Source of the DNA: Trissonchulus latispiculum | Taxonomy: Eukaryota > Nematoda > Enoplea > Enoplida > Ironidae | Direction: 5' to 3' | NCBI GenBank assembly: GCA_030248195.1 | Contig: JASAND010015611.1 | Location: forward strand, 1-64,000 | DNA length: 64,000 bases | Shown: positions 34,563-45,722 of the stretch, one piece after another | Layout: each line of letters opens with the position of its first letter | How positions within the stretch are numbered: the first letter of the stretch is position 1 | The notes under the pieces: model-generated | What the model was told of the DNA's origin: nothing | What the model saw: only the letters and a program-made list of their open reading frames with translations | Databases searched by the model: none | Program-made: the position numbers and the translations under genes

Positions 34563-34989
34563 TATATATGTTGGTAGGCAGGGTCCTCCCATGCTACCTT
34601 TTTTTGGTCATTTTGGCACCTGGCCAATTTTGGCTCTGTGCCAAGGCCCCAAAGTCGGTCTTTCGCTATTTTGGCACTTCGGTTGTGGTGGACTTTTTTT
34701 CACAGGCTAGCAGCTAGATCGGTTTGGTTTGTTTTATTTGAATATATCGGCCAATGCACACAAAGTAACGAGGGGGATTTTTTAATTTCGCTCTGTAGCT
34801 TTCAGGAGATAGGCTCAAACTTTGCATTTTTTGGCCTGTTTGGGCGAAAAGTTTCTAAGTCCCATTTTCACTAGAAATGGCCTAAAAGTCACTAAAAATG
34901 GCGTTTTTCGGCATTGGGGTGGTACCCATATATAGTAAATCGGGGTCGCTGAAAACGATGAGCATACTGCTGAGGTCGGTGGATGTGAC

Positions 34990-36450
34990 CCCTGACCCAC
35001 AGCGCCCACCCACACTGGGTCCGGTGTGGGTCAAAAATGAAAGTCTTCAAAGGTGGTCAAGTTTGGTATCAAATGAAAGCCCTTGGCGAGGCGATCAACT
35101 TTTCTCATTATGCCACCCACAAAAAGTGGCCCCACCGACCTGTGGGTGGGTGCCCCACCCACTGTGGGTCCGGTGGGGCTCAAAAATGAAAGTCTTCAAA
35201 ACTGGTCAAGTTTGGTATCGAATGAAAGCCCTTGGCGAGACGAACAACTTTTGTCATTATGCCACCCACAAAAAGTGGCCCCACCGACCTGTGGGTGGGT
35301 GCCGCACCCACTGTGGGTCGGGTGTGGGTCAAAAATGAAAGTCTTCAAAAGTGGTCAAGTTTGGTATCAAATGAAAGCCCTTGGCGAGGCGATCAACTTT
35401 TGTCATTATGCCACCCACAAAAAGTGGCCCCACCGACCTGTGGGTGGGTGCCGCACCCACTGTGGGTCCGGTGGGGCTCAAATATGAAAGTCTTCAAAAC
35501 TGGTCAAGTTTGGTATCAAATGAAAGCCCTTGGCGAGACGAACAACTTTTGTCATTATGCCACCCACAAAAAGTGGCCCCACCGACCTGTGGGTGGGTGC
35601 CGCACCCACTGTGGGTCGGGTGTGGGTCAAAAATGAAAGTCTTCAAAAGTGGTCAAGTTTGGTATCAAATGAAAGCCCTTGGCGAGGCGATCAACTTTTG
35701 TCATTATGCCATCCACAAAAAGTGGCCCCACCGACCTGTGGGTGGGTGCCCCACCCCCAGTGGGTCCGGTGTGGGTCAAAAATGAAAGTCTTCAAAGGTG
35801 GTCATATTTGGTATCAAATGAAAGCCCTTGGCGAGGCGATCAACTTTTGTCATTGTGCCACCCACAAAAAGTGGCCCCACCGACCTGTGGGTGGGTGCCC
35901 CACCCACTGTGGGTCCGGTGGGGGCTCAAAAATGAAAGTCTTCAAAACTGGTCAAGTTTGGTATCAAATGAAAGCCCTTGGCGAGGCGATCAACTTTTGT
36001 CATTATGCCACCCACAAAAAGTGGCCCACCGACCTGTGGGTGGGTGCCGCTGAAAGTCTTCAAAAGTGGTCAAGTTTGGTATCAAATGAAAGCCCTTGGC
36101 GAGGCGATCAACTTTTGTCATTATGCCACCCACAAAAAGTGGCCCCACCGACCTGTGGGTGGGTGCCCCACCCCCAGTGGGTCCGGTGTGGGTCAAAAAT
36201 GAAAGTCTTCAAAGGTGGTCATGTTTGGTATCAAATGAAAGCCCTTGGCGAGGCGATCAACTTTTGTCATTATGCCACCCACAAAAAGTGGCCCCACTAA
36301 CCTGTGGGTGGGTGCCCCACTCACTGTGGGTCCGGTGGGGCTCAAAAATGAAAGTCTTCGAAACTGGCCAAGTTTGGTATCAAATGAAAGCCCTTGGCGA
36401 GACGAACAACGTTTGTCATTGTAGCACCCACGAAAAGTGGTCCCATAGTC
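34990..36450. repeat. 149-bp satellite array, about 10 units
   Basis: The word ATGAAAGCCCTTGGCGAG recurs every 149 bp (for example open frames restart at 35083, 35232, 35381, 35530, 35679). Each unit contains AAAAAGTGGCCCCACCGACC and a CCCAC/GTGGG dyad. Unit types alternate (GTGTGGGTC with GGCGATCAAC; GTGGGGCTC with GACGAACAAC), a dimer of about 298 bp; one unit near 36050 is deleted. Because 149 is not divisible by 3, long frames here shift at every unit and are not genes. Confidence 0.95.
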
Positions 36451-36784
36451 CTGTGTACTGTAAATACCCTGCGGGATCCTCGGCTCCTTCTTAACTCATT
36501 AATCTCACTGGAAACGCATCCATCATTAGGCCGGAAAATTAAGCTATATATGCCAACCAATTGAACTAGTTAAGTTAACCAAGAGAAATTTGGAAATTTT
36601 CGCTTTCTGATTTTTTCACTGCAAAATTTGGTACCAAAAGGGGGATCCACTTTTTGATGGAGAAGTTCGTTCATGGAGGCCTTCCCTTGCCAATTCTCCC
36701 TCGGCCTCCACATACGAGTTAATCTTAAGGCCAATGTTTAACAATATTGGAATATTGTCAGAGAATCTTTAAAGTGCTAAGAGG

Positions 36785-37285
36785 ACAAGAAAGTAAAATG
36801 CTCCTCCGGAGCATGGAAAAGTAATATGGGTGGGATGGGGTGAGGTTGCAAAATCAAGAGAGGACTAGCTTTGAAAACGCTTAATATGGGCTAGGTTCTA
36901 AAAGAAAGGAGGACTAGGTTGTGGGCGAACTAATATGGGCACAGCGTCGCCGAACAACCCATATTCGCGGGCTTGCACGCTTCGCTTCAGAGTTTGTCAC
37001 TTATAGAACGGTCAACATTAGAGTAAAAATGTTGAATAGGTAATCTGCGAGAACGTAGTTGTTTGCCTGGTCAGTTTTAGGCTAGCCATATATATACCTT
37101 TGATTTAGTTGGACTATTACAAATATCGGACAGAAAGATAGGAATGTGGCGGTAAAACCATTGGTTCAATCCGGCAGGGTTGCAGTCAATGACAGTCGCT
37201 ATGAAATTATTCTTTAAATATATATGCTGTCTGTATAAATGCATAAAATGAACACTAGTAAGCTTAGACTTTCTCGAAGAAGTCT

Positions 37286-37335
<50 letters not shown>

Positions 37336-37628
37336 CATGGAAGTACGAATATTCGGATATAGATTACATCATCTAATTTAGAATTTGGAGCTATAATTTA
37401 AAGTCTAGAAATCGATATAGATGAATGTATAATATTTACAGCCCGCGAATATGGGTTGTTCGGCGACGCTGTGCCCATATTAGTTCGCCCACAACCTAGT
37501 CCTCCTTTCTTTTAGAACCTAGCCCATATTAAGCGTTTTCAAAGCTAGTCCTCTCTTGATTTTGCAACCTCACCCCATCCCACCCATATTACTTTTCCAT
37601 GCTCCGGAGGAGCATTTTACTTTCTTGT
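36785..37628. mobile_element. ACAAGAAA-family inverted-repeat element, copy B
   Basis: 844 bp. Arms 36785-36975 and about 37440-37628 are near-perfect inverted copies with the same architecture as 9204-9897. The copy-specific variants (GGTGGGATGGGG, GTTGTGGGCGAAC, CTCCGGAGCATGG) occur in both arms. The middle carries a (TA)n run. No ORF. Confidence 0.88.
37287..37333. repeat. (TA)n microsatellite
   Basis: About 23 TA units in the loop of the element at 36785. Confidence 0.95.
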
Positions 37629-38085
37629 AGACTCTTGCTGTGACTAATTAATTAATTAAGTCTATTAATGCAACTTTGTAAGGATCAACTTGTTGTTTAG
37701 CTTTGTCGTTGCTTCTCGAGCTTTTCTTGACATTGAATTTGTAACGGAATCTCTGTTGTTGTATGAATGCTACTTTTATTGTGATGCTTTCGTCGACATA
37801 CGGCACAGTTAACCTTAAGCTAAAGTGCACTCAATGCAGTCAAAATAAATAATGATGCATATACAAGTGTGGCACAGGACAAGTTTTATTTTAAATTGAA
37901 CGTGTGCAGTATTCCAGTAAAGTACGGTACATCCTCAGACAATAACTGTTCGTGTACTCCGGTTTTGGTGCAAGCATACATTAACTGTAGGGACGGATCC
38001 CAGGGAGGCTTGTCCCAAGAAAATTTTGAAGGGGACCTTGGACAAAAAGTTTCGAGGGGGCTTGTACCATAAGCATAAATTAACG

Positions 38086-38586
38086 CTAATCGTAATATAA
38101 GTTCATAATTTTTGATGAATTTCAAGAAAAATTATCAATTTTTAAAAAACTTTTTAAATTTTTATCCGTTTTTTGGAAACATTAAGATATTTTCATATAA
38201 AACTCCCGCCGAAGCCAAACATTTTTCGGAATTTCGTTGTGAAAACCTATGTTTTCCTGCAATTTATGCTTACCCCTTGACCTTGACGACGGCAGGGCTT
38301 GTATCTGTATGTACCTTGGCGGGATTGAGGGGGGCTTGGACCTACCCACATCCAACCTAATGAGTGCAGGATTGGGAATCTAGACTGAATCAAGCGAAGA
38401 AAAGAGTCCAGGGTGGGGAATCGAACTCTTAATCAAAGTCCCTCCAGCATCGAATGCTTCGGCGGGAGTTTTTTTATGAAAATATTTTAATGTTTCCAAA
38501 AAACGGATAAAAATTTAAAAAGTTTTTTAAAAATTGATAATTTTTCTTGAAATTCATTAAAAATTATGAATTTATATTACGATTAG
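38086..38586. mobile_element. Fold-back element, 501 bp, arms of about 130 bp
   Basis: CTAATCGTAATATAA, ATGAATTTCAAGAAAAATT, AAAAAACTTTTTAAATTTT, CCGTTTTTTGGAAACATTAA and ACTCCCGCCGAAGC on the left recur inverted up to CGATTAG at 38586. Nothing coding is recognised in the loop. Confidence 0.85.
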
Positions 38587-38854
38587 CTAAATATAAGTGC
38601 CAGCTAAATTCTTGAACAGCCAGATCACTTTATCACACTGTCTCAACCTTCTTGGTTTCTGATTCTAACCAGTAAACCTTAAACTAAACTGTAAACTTAT
38701 TCTAAACATTAAACAGTAAAAAATTCTAAACAATTTTTTCAGGGTTATATTTTCGTGATTTTATTGTTTACTAGTTCCTTAGTTTTAGTGTCCAGAACAA
38801 GTCGGCTTCATTTCAAATGTCATTTTATTCGTTTTTATTTTTTATTGTTTTCAG

Positions 38855-39027
38855 GAATTCCGCCACCAGTTGGCTCCAAAACTGCCCTAGAAGTTCACCA
38901 CTCAGAGCAGCATGCTCTGCTTTGTAACACAGCACTGTTGGCGGAACGAAAACTGGGCAACAGCTATGAACATCTGTCAAATCTGGAACACCTGTTGGAG
39001 TCGGCTGCAGAAACCTTCAAAGCTGAT
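38855..39027 (+). CDS. Exon A of an unrecognised protein
   Basis: Acceptor TTTTCAG at 38848-38854, donor GAT|GTAATT. The exon starts with two bases of a split codon and ends in phase 0. It encodes IPPPVGSKTALEVHHSEQHA and continues with LLAERKLGNSYEHLSNLEHL, a predicted helical stretch rich in Leu and Glu. The next exon joins in phase. The upstream part of the gene was not found. No family recognised. Confidence 0.5.
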
Positions 39028-39202
39028 GTAATTAATTTATGTAATTATTTATTAATGTAATCATTAATGTGTACATGTAATTAATGCAATTAATTGTCCT
39101 ATAATAGGAGTTGTTCTTATTTGGTCAATCTTAGGGAGCGTTTTTGCAACAGAGTTCAAGCGAAGTTAAAAGGAATGGCAGAAAGTTAACCCTATCCTTT
39201 GC

Positions 39203-39284
39203 ATTCTCGCAACGGCCGAGTAGTAAGAGTAAGAACTTCGACTTTGGATCCGATAGACTGAGGTTCGAATTCCCGCTGCCACAA
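39203..39284 (+). repeat. tRNA-like sequence
   Basis: GGCCGAGTAGTAAGAGT (box A-like) and AGGTTCGAATTCCC (box B). Not a clean cloverleaf. Lies in an intron of the unrecognised gene. Confidence 0.45.
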
Positions 39285-39534
39285 TGCTTTCACTACAATG
39301 CCCTTGAGCAAGGGACTAAGCACATGTCCAAGGCTGTTCTTTACTCTATTAACGAGTAGTTTGTTTACAATTGGGGTGGAAGATGCGCAGTATGAGTTTC
39401 CAGCTTTCGCTGAAAGCAAAAAAGCTTTTGTTTTTGTCATCTGGATTCTGCCAAAAACTTGTTGATGACTCCTGAAAAGTGAAGTTTTGAAATGAATCCA
39501 GAAGAGCAAAATGTTACCTGATGAAGTGATGTGA

Positions 39535-39607
39535 TTCAGTCGGGATTCTAACCACGGACCTTGAGAACGGCAGTCGGGAATGCTACCACTACACCACTGA
39601 GCCACGC
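39535..39607 (-). repeat. tRNA-like sequence
   Basis: On the minus strand GTGGCTCAGTGGTGTAGTGG and GTGGTTAGAATCCC resemble a degenerate tRNA-Gly/Val. T-loop departures argue against a functional tRNA. Confidence 0.45.
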
Positions 39608-40324
39608 GAGAAAGTCCACATAATTTCCAGGGTGCTCTGGGGGTGCACTGGGCCTCTCAAACATCGTAGAAACAAAATTTTGGTTTAGAACGTCTTGATC
39701 AGCATAGTTAGAAGTACGTATCAAACTTCAAATATCGCAAATTTAATTTTTGAATTTGCAAAGGGAGAGTGTAAAGCCAATTTTTTCACAGCTATTTTCA
39801 TAGATTTTCTTCAATTATCTTGACTATATACAGACAGAGGATTTCTGAAGTCGCAGAACAAGAACATGATTTTATGATTTAGATTATCGTTAGATCAGTG
39901 CAAGCTAAGGCTTATGTCAACCTAATGAAAAGCTAGTTCCTAAAAAAACTAGTTTCAGATAACCATGTTCCCTGAACCCAAAACCCTTGATTCAACTTTG
40001 AAAAAACCAGACACCAAACTTTTCGAGTTGCCGGCAAATCGAAGAAAAAATTTTCCTACTTCCAAAGAATTTAAAAAGAATTTAACTTTAGCGTGGTTGA
40101 AAACATACCATTTCAAACTTTAGCTCGATTGATCAAGACTTGAAAATATTTAAAAAGTCTTAAGACTAGTCTTGAAATCTTAATTCAATCTTAGCATTCG
40201 CTATTAAACTATTAAAAAATTCAAAAGTAAATATGAGAAAATAATATTGAAATATGAAATTTTCAAAAATCATATTGACATGTATATAAATTTTAGAAAA
40301 AACAATTAAAAACATTAATTCCAG

Positions 40325-40440
40325 GACGATCTGACCGAAGCTGATACAACTCAGCACAGCATTGGTGAAATGGAAAAAAGAAGTTCTCTAATTCCCCAGA
40401 TTTTCAGAAGAAGAAGAAGTGCTTCAAGAAGATCTCGAAG
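40325..40440 (+). CDS. Exon B of the unrecognised protein
   Basis: Acceptor AATTCCAG, donor CGAAG|GTTAAT (phase 2). Joins exon A in frame. Encodes DDLTEADTTQHSIGEMEKRS, then IPQIFRRRRSASRRSR, a strongly basic Arg/Ser stretch that could serve as a nuclear-localisation or RNA-binding patch (inference). Confidence 0.5.
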
Positions 40441-41013
40441 GTTAATTTAGAAAAACAAATTCTTTTAAAAATTTTGAAATAGGAGCTTGCCCATATTGCT
40501 ATTATGAAATGTGAATATACACAGTTCTTAGCACATTTTTAGGAAAAGCTAGTATCAAGCAATAGCAGTGTTAAAATCTTTCTACGAATTTTGGCTTATT
40601 TTTCAACTCATATTTGAACAAAATATATCATTAAGCAATTTATTAATTAATTTAAATTAATTTAATTAATTTAATTACTTTAATTACTAATAAATGATTA
40701 TCGCTACTTTGATGCTAATTTTATTTTCGTTATAATGTAGAAATTATATAAATAAAAATGAATATAATGAATATATATATATAAAGATATATATAAATGT
40801 ATAAATGTATAAAATAAATGTATAAATGTATATATAAAAATATATAAATGAATATAATAAAATAAAATTTGATAAAATCTGATAAAATAAAATAAAATAA
40901 AATAAAAAATTAAAATATAAATGTTTATTAATTATGTAATATTTATATCAAGTGTTTATATTTTTTTAATGTTTATATGCATTATTTTGTCAACCAGATA
41001 TTTTAAATTTCAG

Positions 41014-41283
41014 CTTCAGCACAGGTGCTCGACAAAAAACAACCTCTTCCTCCGAGCTCTGGAGAAAAAGGAGTCTATTTGATTTTTGGCCATTCCAGCG
41101 CGATTTCAGTAAAACTAAACCGCCATCATCCATTCAGTCCAGCGTGACTGAAAAAATGACTGAAGATGACAGCCGGCTGCGTTCAAAAACCGCAGAATCC
41201 AAAAGACCAATGGAAAGATTAAGTCTTCCGGCGTTGCATATCTGCACTGATAGTACAGATACTGCTAAATCTCAAAATTCAGG
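41014..41283 (+). CDS. Exon C of the unrecognised protein
   Basis: Acceptor AAATTTCAG, donor TCAGG|GTAATT (phase 2). Reads on from exon B in frame without a stop for 90 codons: a Ser/Thr/Lys-rich segment with SELWRKRSLFDFWPFQRDFS and MERLSLPALHICTDSTD. Three consecutive exons with matching phases and open frames support a real gene of unknown function, perhaps a disordered regulatory protein. Confidence 0.55.
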
Positions 41284-42417
41284 GTAATTTCCTGCGGTTA
41301 AAACTTATAAAAATTATTGAATCGGTTTTAATATGGTCTAAATTTCGTATATGCCTGCAGAAATGTGACAGTGTGACAGTCATGGTAACATTTTAACTCA
41401 GTTACATTATAGGTAGTCTTTTCCCAACTAGAACTATTGCTTAGGAGTATTACTTAAAAATTTTTGAGAAATTTTTACTTCCTCTAATTTACAAAAAATA
41501 ATGGCTTTATTTTCACCGTATTACCCGAATCAGTTACGATCATTGAGCACAAAATATTGTTGTTATAATTTAGATTTCCTCTTTCATCGAAAGAATCTGA
41601 AGCAGCAAAAGAGAGATCATTCTTGGCGATCCTATTTGATCTTCTTTGCAGCCAGTGTTGCCGAAGAAAGGGAGGATTTAACGCTGCCACGGCTAAACCT
41701 GAAACAAAAGCAATAGCTTTGAAGAATGAGCAAAACGAAGTCAAAGTTTCGTAAAACTTAAGCTTAACTTGATCCTTTTCAAGAAAGCTTTAAAGGAGTT
41801 TGTGCGCCCAAGAATCATTTCCGGACGGCGTCACAGTTTTGGGTTTGCGACGAAGACAGTGCGGATTCAATTCCCGACCTTGACACTTTTCCGGTATGAA
41901 AATTTAGTAAAAGAGTAAAGAAATTGCTAAGTTTGTGTTCAGTGTGTGATTTTGAAGTTTAAGAATAATTTCAAACAAAACTGAATTTACTTCAAAAACA
42001 GCATAATTTTATGCAAGCATAACACAAAAATAAGACCGTGTAAAAATTTACCCCGCCCCCATACCAACCTCTAACCTTGATCCTGCGGGTAGGATCCTTC
42101 AACTTGGAGATCCAATTTGGGTTCGGCGGAAAAGTGACCGAAAATGACGAAAATTCCCTCCCTTAAATATTGTCAAAACTAATTTGCATATTACAAAAAT
42201 GTCGAATTTCTAATTTGCATATTCGTTTCGAAGTCCGTAGACTTTTCAAACAAGGAAATTTCCGTGTTATTAAAAGCTTCAGCGAAAGGTAAGTAATAAG
42301 TAAGTAATTCCTGAATTCAGGAATCCCACCCGTGTACTAAAAACAGGATCGTTTTCAGCATCAGCCTGTAACTTTAGGTTCGAGCATACGAGAAAGTCCT
42401 GAAGATAGGGCCAGGTG
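41284..42417. other. Intronic or intergenic stretch
   Basis: No further exon could be fixed here. A box-B-like CGGATTCAATTCCCG occurs near 41860. Confidence 0.35.
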
Positions 42418-43327
42418 GGCTTCTGTAAATTTTGTGGGGAGGAACTGACTTAATCCCTCTTCTTACACTTGATTAGTCTTCAAGTGGCACCCAACTGGGC
42501 GGGTTGAACGCTAACTGCACCATAAAAAGGAGAGAGGTCATTTCATAATGACATTTGCATTTCTCTCCCCATAAATTTTACATCGTATTACACCCTTTAA
42601 TACTAGGAGTTTAGCAAATTAGAAAATTGAAAACGGTAAGAATCTTCAACTGGAATTCACCTTGGAGATTCATTTTTATGTTTAAAGTTGAATTGAAATT
42701 AAATTTAAACGGACTAAACTTAAAATCAAATTAAGCGAACATGAGTTTCGCAAACAGTTGGATGCAACATTGCGGCAATGTTACTTTTTCCACATTGTAT
42801 ATACCATACATGTGCTTGGGGGGGGTTTCACCCCCTCCCCCAGACCTGGACCTCACCCCCCCCCGAATCCGGCCAGAATGTTTGGGCAAATAACGGAAAA
42901 AATTCGGTTTTCCGGCGGCCTGCGGCCGCCGCTCACCCCCCCCCCCCAGAACTTCCCCTCCTGCACATGTCTGGTATATACTAATAAAATCTGCCGTGAA
43001 ACACTGATTTCTGGTTTGCTTGCGTTTAAATCCAGTTTTAAATGAAAATTTAATTTTAAATATGAAAATTAGTTTCTAAGTTTCTAACCGTGAAAGCAGT
43101 TGAAAACTATTTACCATTTTTTACTTTAAACTCCGAAACTTTCTAAACTCCTAATATTAAAGATGTAAAATTTCCGGGGAGAGAAATGCAAAGGTCCTTT
43201 AAAGTGACCTTTCTCCTTTTCCTTGTACAGTCAGTGTTCAACGCACCCAGTTGGGTGCCACTTGAAGATTAATCAAGTGTAAAAAGAGCAATTAAGACAG
43301 TTCCTCCCCACAAAATTTACAGAAGCC
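42418..43327. mobile_element. Long-TIR DNA element, 910 bp, 8-bp TSD GCCAGGTG
   Basis: GCCAGGTG stands at 42410-42417 and 43328-43335. The termini GGCTTCTGTAAATTTTGTGG / inverse are near perfect, and the arms stay similar for about 300 bp (CACTTGATTAGTCTTCAAG, GTGGCACCCAACTGGG, ATTTGCATTTCTCTCCCC, ACTAGGAGTTTAG). An 8-bp duplication fits hAT-like mobilisation. The centre contains another small inverted-repeat insert (42797-42981). Confidence 0.87.
42797..42981. mobile_element. Small GC-rich inverted-repeat insert
   Basis: GTATATACCATACATGTGC at the left and GCACATGTCTGGTATATAC at the right are inverted with two mismatches. Between them are C runs and TTCCGGCGGCCTGCGGCCG. Part of this interior recurs inverted at 46690-46765. 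Confidence 0.6.
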
Positions 43328-43335
43328 GCCAGGTG

Positions 43336-44589
43336 TTTACAAACAGGATTTCAGAATCATGTTCTAACTTCAGGATCGGTCCATAGTGGAGCCTGAGTTT
43401 AGAATTCAGCTCAATTTACAGCAGTTTATCTCAGGGCATACCGCCCTAAGCCAGTTCTGATTCAGAACTATATAATAGGGACGATCCTGAAAGCGATCTT
43501 GTTCATAGACATCGGATCCTGAACGCAGGATCTCCCCTGAGCTCAATCCTGAAGTTACAAGTCGATCCTGAAGATGGTCCTATTTTTTGGAAGGAATTTG
43601 AACCTGATTCTGAAATTAATTTTGATATTGTGATCCCGATACGGGTTTTAATCATCTGCTTACTGCTTTCTACTGTTTTCGTTCGAGATATTGGTGGAAC
43701 CAAGAGTCCTGTTACGTATTATATAATAGGATTATCCCTAGTATAAACCCTGTTTGAAATTGCCGTGACGCCTAAAGGTTATCTGACAAGTGACAAGTTC
43801 CTGTTATGGCAAACAAGCAGGCCCCTAAAGGGGGCATTATTCCTTCCAGGTGCCTACCACTTTTCCGCGTTAAATGTACAGTATCCATTTGAAACGACAG
43901 ACAAAAGCTGGTCCCATCTCAGCCAAGTTTCAGAAGTCAGGGACAATTATGCACAGCAAATCGATAGCTTAGCAAGTACTCATTTCGGATCACTTATATA
44001 TTGATCAATTCTTCAAATTGGATTATTTGCTTCATGGTTGGTCCACATAATCAAGCTAGCAAACATCAACGGCGCCAAACTAAAAGTTCTGCCAGCCAAT
44101 TTTTTATACCGCCGGAGGCGGTATACTTGTAATGGGTTGAGCCATCTGAATTCATATGTTCTGCATGTAAATTGCTTGGCGCGGAGGATTTCCGTCCTAT
44201 CTTCAACACATGTCCCTGTTACGCAGGTTTTTTTGCCCAACAATTTTTCTACGATTTTGCAATTTTTAGAGCATTATTACATTTAATTTAGTTAATTTTC
44301 AACGACCTGTAAATTGTTTTGCACACGATCACTCTCTGCCTTTTCTCATATTACCGAAGTTCGGGCGTTATTTGCCTGTCACTTGATTGGCAGAGGTTTA
44401 ACAGATCAATAAATAGCTAAAACTGATGTTACAATTTTCGTGTGCAAAGACTGATTTTGCGCTTGCACTGTATTTATTTCATTCGTGTTTGCTTTGCTTC
44501 AGAATGTAGACAAATAAATTGTTTAATAAACATATATAGATAGATAAATAATAACTTTCTCTCTCGCGGTTTGCTCGATAAAATCGCTC
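43336..44589. other. Gene-free stretch
   Basis: Short unrecognised frames. A perfect TATACCGCC-GGA-GGCGGTATA hairpin lies at 44105-44125. Confidence 0.4.
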
Positions 44590-44663
44590 TAGTCAGAGTA
44601 GTGTAGTGGCTAGGGTGTTCGCTTGGCACTGTTCCGGACACAGATCGAATCCTTCTTCCGGTA
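44590..44663 (+). repeat. tRNA-like sequence
   Basis: AGTGTAGTGGCTAGGGTG (box A-like) and CAGATCGAATCC (box B-like). Degenerate. Confidence 0.4.
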
Positions 44664-44929
44664 TAATTTTAGTTTCACAATTGGCAGTGGCAAATTGCAA
44701 TGAAACACTACCATTCTTTTGTCTCAGAAACAGTAAATGTTGGGGAGTTGAAACTAGTCAAAAGCTAACGTAACCGTACGCTAGAACAGTATGATGAAAA
44801 CAAACAAAACGTTGAGCACATAAATCCCAAACTCTACGGCGGTATTATTCCCCTTTTAAGGGGTAACTTGTTTTGTTCTTTTTTGTCCAATTTCTAGTAA
44901 AATCTAATTATTTGATCTTGATAATACAG

Positions 44930-45034
44930 TCTGCGCCTTCAAGAGACTTCTGGTTCATCCTCGGACGGAACAATCGAGGAAGCGGCTGAATATAATGCCT
45001 ACTGTAGTTGTAGTCATTTTCTTTTTTCAAAAAG
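44930..45034 (+). CDS. Possible exon D of the unrecognised protein
   Basis: Acceptor GATAATACAG. With the phase-2 end of exon C the frame reads LRLQETSGSSSDGTIEEAAE and stays open past 45034. The 3' limit is unclear: a possible donor AAAAG|GTGTAC lies at 45034/45035. Otherwise the frame runs into the fold-back element at 45055. Speculative. Confidence 0.3.
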
Positions 45035-45054
45035 GTGTACCTCGATGGTAGTAT

Positions 45055-45715
45055 CAAGAGTACATAATAAAGAGTATGAAACTCTTACACTAGCATGTAC
45101 AAATCATGCTAGGTATGCTCGGTTCATTAACTCGGGACCCCCCCCCCCCCCGGTAACTTCCGGGGGGGGGGGTCCCACTTTGCACTAATTACATGCTTTC
45201 ATATAAGCGTGTGTCTGCCTGATTCGCCCATTAGCCTAAGGCTTACTATAAGTAATTTATTAGTTATTTTAATTAATTAATTATAACTTTAATTAGTTTA
45301 GTACAATCAAAAAACTAATTCGACAACTTTGTAGCATTTTTTCTGCTCTTTCCAATAATTTAAAAATTGTTGCACAATACAAAAATTTGCAGGAATGTAG
45401 TGTGCAGCAATTTTTATATCATTGGAAAGAGCAGAAAAAATGCTACAAAGTTGTCGAATTAGTTTTTTGATTGTACTAAACTAATTAAAGTTATAATTAC
45501 TTAATTAAAATAACTAATAAATTACTTACAGTAAGCCTTAGGTTAGTGGGCCAATCAGCGAGCAGACACACGCTAATATGAAAGCGTATAATTAGTGCAA
45601 AGTGGGACCCCCCGGAAGTAAGGGGGGGGGGTCTTGAGTCAATGAACCGAGCATACCTAGCATGATTTGTACATGCTAGTGTAAGAGTTTCATACTCTTA
45701 TATTATGTACTCTTG
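45055..45715. mobile_element. Fold-back element, 661 bp, near-complete palindrome
   Basis: CAAGAGTACATAATA at the left and TATTATGTACTCTTG at the right. The arms pair almost to the centre (about 45370/45410): ACTCTTACACTAGCATGTAC, GGTATGCTCGGTTCATT, a C15/G10 block, CACTTTGCACTAATTA, ACAACTTTGTAGC. GTAGTAT on both sides (45048-45054, 45716-45722) may be a 7-bp target duplication, but the related remnant at 58299 suggests that some of this flank may belong to the element. No ORF. Confidence 0.85.
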
Positions 45716-45722
45716 GTAGTAT

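Larger units (their letters stand above)
33001..36480 (+). mobile_element. Satellite-bearing composite element, copy 2
   Basis: Same ordered modules as 4920-6080 (head 33015-33302, then 34567-34690, then 34757-34990), split by the TATA-flanked element at 33307-34562. The last module runs into a 149-bp array rather than the 145-bp array of copy 1. No coding capacity of its own. Right boundary uncertain. Confidence 0.6.

Noticed and set aside
33001..36480. Helitron
   Set aside because: Hairpin and internal satellites are suggestive, but no CTRR end, TC start or A/T insertion site could be shown, and no Rep/helicase is present.
35083..36494. Overlapping ORFs of 124-256 codons with MARRSTFVIMPPTKSGPTDL-like starts
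   Set aside because: They are one satellite read in successive frames (149-bp period, not a multiple of 3), with no splice or codon evidence for translation.
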